From NCBI GenBank assembly GCA_964568955.1, contig CAZMSM010000066.1:1-11115 (forward strand): 11,115 nucleotides of DNA. The letters are read 5' to 3'. Source of the DNA: UBA1447 sp964568955 (GTDB lineage Bacteria; Bacillota; Clostridia; Oscillospirales; Acutalibacteraceae). A model generated the notes under the pieces. That model was not told the DNA's origin. It saw only the letters and a program-made list of their open reading frames with translations, and ran no database searches. Shown here piece by piece: positions 6,879-11,115 of this stretch. Within the stretch, counting starts at the first letter, position 1; every line of letters starts with the position of its first letter. Both the position numbers and the translations under genes were made by a program.

Positions 6879-9800
6879 TTAAATTAATTCGTTCGGATTT
6901 GTCTGATCAATGGTGCCGATGCCGATAACCGCAGCCTTGAGCATGTTCAAGTCAAAAGCATCCACAACCCCGTCTTGTGTTAAATCGGCTGCAAGTTCAA
7001 ATGCACGACCGGGCACAAAAGCGGCTTGATAAGATGCTGCCAGAGCAAGCAGATTTTTATCCGCTGTGTCTACCAGACCATCACCGTTGACATCGCCAAA
7101 TATAACAATGTAATATGTTTTTAACACAGTTCCCGTTCCCAAACCTAAAAGTTCAACTTTTGTTCCTGTACCGAAGTCGGTGTCGTAATAGGTTGTTCGA
7201 AGTTCGCCGTTACCTAATATCTGTGTAAAATCAGTGCCAAAGGCACTTTCGGAAATCCCTGCCTCAAGACCGTATATGAACCCGGTATTTTGGTCAATGA
7301 TCGTTGTCGAGCCCGGTTTCGCAATAAGGTTGATTTCCTCCAATGTCCACAAAGCGGTAAATTCAAGCGTATACGCGGGCATTGTTACCGGAACTGCTGG
7401 TGACCAGCCACCAAAATAGAAACCTACTTTTGAGGGCAACGCCGGTTGCTCAATCACAGTGCCGTACGGCGTTGAAACAATGGCGAGTTCCACACCGTCA
7501 ACCATGAATATTGCATCATAGCTGTTGAGCGCCCAAGTTCCTGTAATGGTAACGTTCCCATTGGGCATTGATGTGGGCACGTTGCCCCAACCCATGAATG
7601 TATGCCCCGGTTTTAAAGGCACCTGCGGCAACTGAATGTTGTCGCCATACCCTGTTCTAACAATAGCATATGGCGCACCATCAATCATAAATATCGCGTC
7701 AAAGATATTCTTCGTAAAGATTGCGTTCACGCTGACATTGGCCGCCGGCATGGTCTGTAAATCAGGATCCCATCCGGTAAAAGTGTAGCCAATTTTATCA
7801 GGGATAGACGGCAGATCAATCGCTGTACCGAAAGCAGCGGTAACGCTTGAGTGCTGGATACCATCTACATAAAAGGTTGCCGTATAAGTATTGATGGTGA
7901 ATGTAGCGGTAATAACGACATCATTCGCCGGCATAACCGTTGGCACATTTGTCCAGTCAACAAAGGTATGCCCTTCTTTGACCGGGTTAGCAGGCGCTAT
8001 AATTTCGGCTCCAAAGGACGTGGGTACTTCTGCATAAACAAGGCCGTCAACCATGAACTTTGCATTATAGGAATTTACAGTAAAAATAGCCTCGGTTGTG
8101 ATGTTTGCTGCCGGCATCGTTGGGGGTACCACAGGTGACCAGCCGTTAAAGGTATACCCTTGCTTGGTCGGCGCTGTAGGAAGGGTAATGGCACTACCGT
8201 AAGCCGTCTGAACAGTTTGAAGCAAAACGCCTTCAACCATAAAGGTTATCGTATAGTTATTAATAGACCATGTGGCGGTAAGGGCAATATGGTTTGCCGG
8301 CATCACAGTGGGAACGTTACCCCAACCGGTAAAGGTGTAGCCTATTTTAACCGGCGGCTGTGGAAGAACAATCGTATCGCCGGGTACGGTAGGCACTGTT
8401 GTGTACACACTGCCGTCAACCCAAAAGACCACGTCAAAAATGTTTTCGTCCCATACAGCCGTAAAGGTTTTGTCAGCCGCGCCCATCAAACCCACTTCCG
8501 GCGACCAGCCGGTAAACAAAGAACCGAATTTTTCGGGATCGGCGGGGGCAACTATTTGCGCGCCGTATTGTGTGGGGACAGATGCTATTGTGACGCCATC
8601 CACAACGAAATAGGCGTTATACGCATTAATGGAGAATTGAGCTGTAAAGGTTTTGTCGGAAGCCGGCATGTTGCCAACAACCGGAGACCAGCCGGTAAAG
8701 GTGTAGCCCATTTTAGAAGGACCGGAAGGCGCCTGAATCGGAGCGTTATACTCTGTTAAAACCTGCGCATAAGGCACACCGTCCACAACGAAGTAGGCTG
8801 TGTAAGAGTCGATAAGGAATAATGCTGTGAAAGTTTTGTCCGACGCGTCCATTTTGCCTAAATCGGGCGACCATTTTACAAAAGTGTAGCCGGTCTTGGA
8901 GGGGGCCGGAGGTGCCGTTATATCTTCGTTATATTCGAAGGGCAAACTTGCGTACACGTTGCCGTCAACCATAAAGTTTGCGTTATAGGTATTTATCGAC
9001 CACTGAGCGGTAAGTGTAATGTTTTCCTCAGGGAAGATAGCGGGGAAACTCGGTGTCCAACCATTAAAGGTATAACCTTCCTTTACCGGAGGAACCGGTT
9101 CGTTCGCCGGCGTTCCTACCTCACCATATAGTTCGGTCATCGGCGTTCCACCGAGTGTTTCAAAATAAATGTTTGAATGCGGGGGTATAGTGGTGTCAAG
9201 CTCGATGGTTTTATTCGCATCTATATAGTCGGTATCAAAATCCAGAACCGACTGCCCGTTTGATGAGAGCGTTGTTGAGTTGGGGCAATAGAAGTAATAC
9301 TGGGTACCGGTTGTGTTGGTTAGCGAGCGGTCCCAACGCTTATCCATAAATATTTTACCGGACCCGACGGCATCATCCTTAACTTTAAGCCTTACTTTAT
9401 AAAGCCACTGCGTGTCATCAAGCATCAAGGGTTTGCCTTGGTTTGCAGAGTTACTACTGGCTGTAAAATTCGCCGCAACGAACTTATAAGCTGAGCTTTC
9501 CCCATTGACAAAGGTTGACGGCCATTCAAAGGCAGGGCTGGTTGTTGCACCACCATAACCGGAAATAGCACTTGCGTAATAAGCATTTAAAGGGTTGGGT
9601 GTAATAGCCATCTTGTTTGCTCCAACCACGCTGAAAAAGCTAGAATCATACATAATAACAAACCGAGATGACCCGCAGTAGAAATTTGTTTTTGCCGAAA
9701 GAAACACGGTTACTATATCACCGGCACGGGCATCGGTTGCCGGTACCAGTTCGTCGTCAACAGTCTTGTAAGTCGTAAGCGTTACTTGAGAGGCTCGCTC

Positions 9801-11012
9801 GGTAGCCGTCCATGAAGCGACAAGTGTAAAGTTGTCGACAGGAGGCATTGTGGTAAACTGGAAAGGATTCCCGTTTCGCAACCAACCGGAGAATACATAT
9901 CCAAATCTTCTGGGGGGGGTCGGCGGATTAATATCAAAACCTACAAATTCCGTAAAATTAGGGATGGCATTGCCACCGGCAGAATCAAAGGTAATGGTGA
10001 CGCTTTTGGGTTGCCACTTAGCATACAGGGTAAAGCCGTCGTTGACCATGGTAATGGGCCATTCGGCAGGATTGGCAAAAGTACCGTTGTCGTAGTACCA
10101 GCCCAAAAAAGTATGGGCTACCTTTGCAGGATCGTTAGGCGGATACACTTGAGCACCGGCCGATGATGTAATCGAGGCAACAGTCGTTCCCCCATTCGGG
10201 TCAAAGGTAATGGTAAACCTTGTATAAGTCCATTTTGCATAAAGCGTAATGGCATTGGAAGGCATCGTAAACGGCCAAGTAACCGGCTGGGTGAAAGAAA
10301 AATCTTTATACCAACCCACGAAGCGGAAAAAGTTCCTGGTGGGGTCTGCCGGTTGTTGAACCTTGCTGCCGGGTGAAGTGACAATCGGTGCAACGGCACT
10401 ACCGTTGTTTGAGTTGAAGGTCAAGGTTACCGGTGCCTGAGTCCAACCGGCATAGAGGGTTCCCCCCTGGTAAGGCATCGAATATGGCCATGAAACCAAT
10501 TGAGTACATTCGACATCGCTGTACCAACCGGAAAACACTTCAGTCCCTTTGACCGGGTTTGTCGGTTTCACCACAGGGGTTTGATAGTTTTGGGTGACAG
10601 AGCTTATCTGCGTGCCGCCATTTGATTCAAAGTTAAGCGTATACACCAGAGCAGTATAATAAAAGTTAACTTCGGTGTAGGGCTGGGTAAGCGTTAGGCT
10701 GACCGGGCTTTGATAAAACGGGTCAAGAAAATAGCCGGGAATGGTTTGCGCAATGGCATCCAGTATAAAGCCGTTTTGCGAAGTCGAACCCGTAATGGCC
10801 GGTATTATGGCCGTTGAGGTGCCGGTCACATAAGAGTTTATGGCATAGGAATACACCGCAGCCGGAGCTGCCGCAACAGGCCTGCCCGGATCATAGTCGC
10901 CACCACTATTATTTGCTGCTTGCCCTGCAAACACGGAAAAATCAAAAGAGAAAATTGAAACAAAGAGTGTGACCACCAAAAGTAAGCTGAGTGCGCGTTT
11001 GAATATTTTCAA
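6879..11012 (-). CDS. Giant secreted B-repeat protein with cohesin-like module and C-terminal dockerin (paralogue of gene B)
   Basis: The 1377-residue product starts at TTG 11012, 7 bases after GGAGG (11024-11020); a signal peptide (residues 1-29, ending SVFA) follows directly. Domain order: 31-52, Gly/Ala/Pro linker; 54-120, MucBP-like module (YAINSYVTGTSTAI); 125-402, four InlB/Listeria-Bacteroides B-repeats; 405-605, cohesin-like module (GDIVTVFLSA, FVIMYDSSFFSVVG, WLYKVRLKVKDDAVGSG); 614-1222, ten B-repeats of about 60 residues, mostly FxVDG type; 1226-1304, pre-dockerin module (IIDQNTGFIYGLEAGI, FGTGTKVELL); 1306-1368, type I dockerin with loops DVNGDGLVDTAD (1307-1318) and DLTQDGVVDAFD (1343-1354), calcium positions D1, D5 and D12 present. 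It lacks the unknown N-terminal region and FIVAR module of gene B. No enzyme motif, sortase signal, SLH or transmembrane anchor is seen. B-repeats occur as stalks in surface adhesins such as InlB, so an extended extracellular adhesin or scaffold is likely; the ligand is unknown. An 8-C tract at codons 365-367 is a possible slippage site. Confidence 0.93.
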   Translation of the reverse strand: MKIFKRALSLLLVVTLFVSIFSFDFSVFAGQAANNSGGDYDPGRPVAAAPAAVYSYAINSYVTGTSTAIIPAITGSTSQNGFILDAIAQTIPGYFLDPFYQSPVSLTLTQPYTEVNFYYTALVYTLNFESNGGTQISSVTQNYQTPVVKPTNPVKGTEVFSGWYSDVECTQLVSWPYSMPYQGGTLYAGWTQAPVTLTFNSNNGSAVAPIVTSPGSKVQQPADPTRNFFRFVGWYKDFSFTQPVTWPFTMPSNAITLYAKWTYTRFTITFDPNGGTTVASITSSAGAQVYPPNDPAKVAHTFLGWYYDNGTFANPAEWPITMVNDGFTLYAKWQPKSVTITFDSAGGNAIPNFTEFVGFDINPPTPPRRFGYVFSGWLRNGNPFQFTTMPPVDNFTLVASWTATERASQVTLTTYKTVDDELVPATDARAGDIVTVFLSAKTNFYCGSSRFVIMYDSSFFSVVGANKMAITPNPLNAYYASAISGYGGATTSPAFEWPSTFVNGESSAYKFVAANFTASSNSANQGKPLMLDDTQWLYKVRLKVKDDAVGSGKIFMDKRWDRSLTNTTGTQYYFYCPNSTTLSSNGQSVLDFDTDYIDANKTIELDTTIPPHSNIYFETLGGTPMTELYGEVGTPANEPVPPVKEGYTFNGWTPSFPAIFPEENITLTAQWSINTYNANFMVDGNVYASLPFEYNEDITAPPAPSKTGYTFVKWSPDLGKMDASDKTFTALFLIDSYTAYFVVDGVPYAQVLTEYNAPIQAPSGPSKMGYTFTGWSPVVGNMPASDKTFTAQFSINAYNAYFVVDGVTIASVPTQYGAQIVAPADPEKFGSLFTGWSPEVGLMGAADKTFTAVWDENIFDVVFWVDGSVYTTVPTVPGDTIVLPQPPVKIGYTFTGWGNVPTVMPANHIALTATWSINNYTITFMVEGVLLQTVQTAYGSAITLPTAPTKQGYTFNGWSPVVPPTMPAANITTEAIFTVNSYNAKFMVDGLVYAEVPTSFGAEIIAPANPVKEGHTFVDWTNVPTVMPANDVVITATFTINTYTATFYVDGIQHSSVTAAFGTAIDLPSIPDKIGYTFTGWDPDLQTMPAANVSVNAIFTKNIFDAIFMIDGAPYAIVRTGYGDNIQLPQVPLKPGHTFMGWGNVPTSMPNGNVTITGTWALNSYDAIFMVDGVELAIVSTPYGTVIEQPALPSKVGFYFGGWSPAVPVTMPAYTLEFTALWTLEEINLIAKPGSTTIIDQNTGFIYGLEAGISESAFGTDFTQILGNGELRTTYYDTDFGTGTKVELLGLGTGTVLKTYYIVIFGDVNGDGLVDTADKNLLALAASYQAAFVPGRAFELAADLTQDGVVDAFDLNMLKAAVIGIGTIDQTNPNELI
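7347..9173 (-). repeat. Second B-repeat array of gene A (10 units)
   Basis: Residues 614-1222 hold ten B-repeat units of about 60 residues, starting near 614, 675, 737, 797, 858, 918, 981, 1041, 1103 and 1163. Most show FxVDG, a YG..I..P strand, P.K.GYTFTGW and a closing TA.W/F strand. The first unit has a LGG turn in place of VDG. The units are diverged at protein level, so the array is old or under diversifying exchange rather than freshly amplified. Confidence 0.92.
9807..10640 (-). repeat. First B-repeat array of gene A (4 units)
   Basis: Residues 125-402 hold four longer B-repeats with SNGG/NNGS/PNGG/SAGG turns, FxGWY.D, a W-P signature (SWP, TWP, EWP in the first three units) and a closing LYA.W or LVASW. 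They lie between the MucBP-like and cohesin-like modules and match the first array of gene B unit by unit. Confidence 0.92.
9912..9919. repeat. Homopolymer tract (8 G on plus, 8 C in coding strand)
   Basis: Eight identical bases within codons 365-367 (Thr-Pro-Pro) of gene A. The matching Pro-Pro position in gene B uses mixed codons without a long run. A one-base slip would shift the frame before the cohesin-like and dockerin modules. Confidence 0.9.
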
Positions 11013-11019
11013 TTTAAAG

Positions 11020-11024
11020 CCTCC
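11020..11024 (-). promoter_or_regulatory. Ribosome binding site with TTG start for gene A
   Basis: GGAGG is 7 bases upstream of the TTG start at 11012-11010, the same spacing as in gene B. It fixes the start at TTG, since the signal peptide begins at once with MKIFKRAL. Confidence 0.85.
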
Positions 11025-11069
11025 AAACTTAAAAAATCGACAAAAATATCTACACTATTCTACATTCTG

Positions 11070-11098
11070 AGTATATCACAGCAAGGTGACAGTGTCAA
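11070..11098 (-). promoter_or_regulatory. Sigma-A promoter of gene A
   Basis: On the minus strand, TTGACA (11098-11093), a 17-base spacer and TATACT (11075-11070) form a near-perfect sigma-A promoter. The -10 box ends 57 bases before the TTG start. A short inverted repeat TGACA-G-TGTCA (11087-11097) overlaps the -35 box. The 9-bp inverted repeat of the gene B promoter is absent here. Confidence 0.9.
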
Positions 11099-11115
11099 CA
11101 AAAATGGCGTAATAC

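Noticed and set aside
8160..8759. Long open frame (199 codons) on the plus strand
   Set aside because: It lies fully antisense to the B-repeat array of gene A and has Cys/His/Arg-rich shadow-type composition with motifs recurring at the repeat period. No ribosome site or signal features were seen.
7347..9173. CRISPR-like or short tandem DNA repeat array
   Set aside because: The periodicity of about 180 bases is that of protein-coding B-repeats in an intact frame; DNA copies are diverged and there are no spacers.
4244..10640. Flagellar function suggested by the family name Flg_new for the B-repeats
   Set aside because: That name is historical. The repeats are found in many secreted and surface proteins, and no flagellar gene is in the window.
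496..11012. Classical cellulosomal scaffoldin or enzyme gene cluster
   Set aside because: There is no glycoside hydrolase, cellulose-binding module or multi-cohesin array; each protein has one cohesin-like module and B-repeats dominate the giants.

Overview
The window looks like part of the chromosome of an anaerobic Gram-positive bacterium, most likely a member of Clostridia (Oscillospiraceae/Ruminococcaceae-like). The reasons are Shine-Dalgarno sites of GGAGG type, near-consensus sigma-A promoters (TTGACA-17-TATACT), type I dockerin modules, cohesin-like modules, FIVAR-like helices and a DUF6273-type lipoprotein. All supported genes lie on the minus strand, so the biological order is from high to low coordinates. 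No RNA gene, CRISPR array, insertion sequence or phage gene was seen.

Layout in transcription order: (A) 11012-6879 is a 1377-residue secreted protein with its own promoter at 11070-11098. (B) 6727-1832 is a 1631-residue paralogue of A with its own promoter at 6787-6815, which is overlapped by a perfect 9-bp inverted repeat. (C) 1737-496 is a 413-residue secreted protein, 94 bp after B, with no clear promoter and a rho-independent terminator at 392-420. (D) 194-1 is the 5' end of a lipoprotein gene that runs off the window, with a weaker promoter at 282-310.

A and B share one plan: signal peptide, MucBP-like module, four InlB/Listeria-Bacteroides B-repeats (Flg_new family), a cohesin-like module, a second array of shorter B-repeats (10 in A, 7 in B), a pre-dockerin module, and a C-terminal dockerin. 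B carries about 370 extra N-terminal residues of no recognised family plus a FIVAR-like helical module. C is a small version: signal peptide, FIVAR-like helices, cohesin-like module and a divergent dockerin. None of the three has a recognisable catalytic domain, a sortase motif, an SLH domain or a C-terminal membrane anchor.

The most interesting reading is that three neighbouring genes each put a cohesin-like module and a dockerin on the same chain. They could form a non-enzymatic, cohesin-dockerin-linked surface or extracellular scaffold or adhesin system, with the B-repeats as long spacers. This is inference: the cohesin assignment rests on motif-level reading and binding partners are unknown. 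A and B look like a tandem duplication that includes the promoter, leader and unusual TTG start, followed by repeat-array remodelling.
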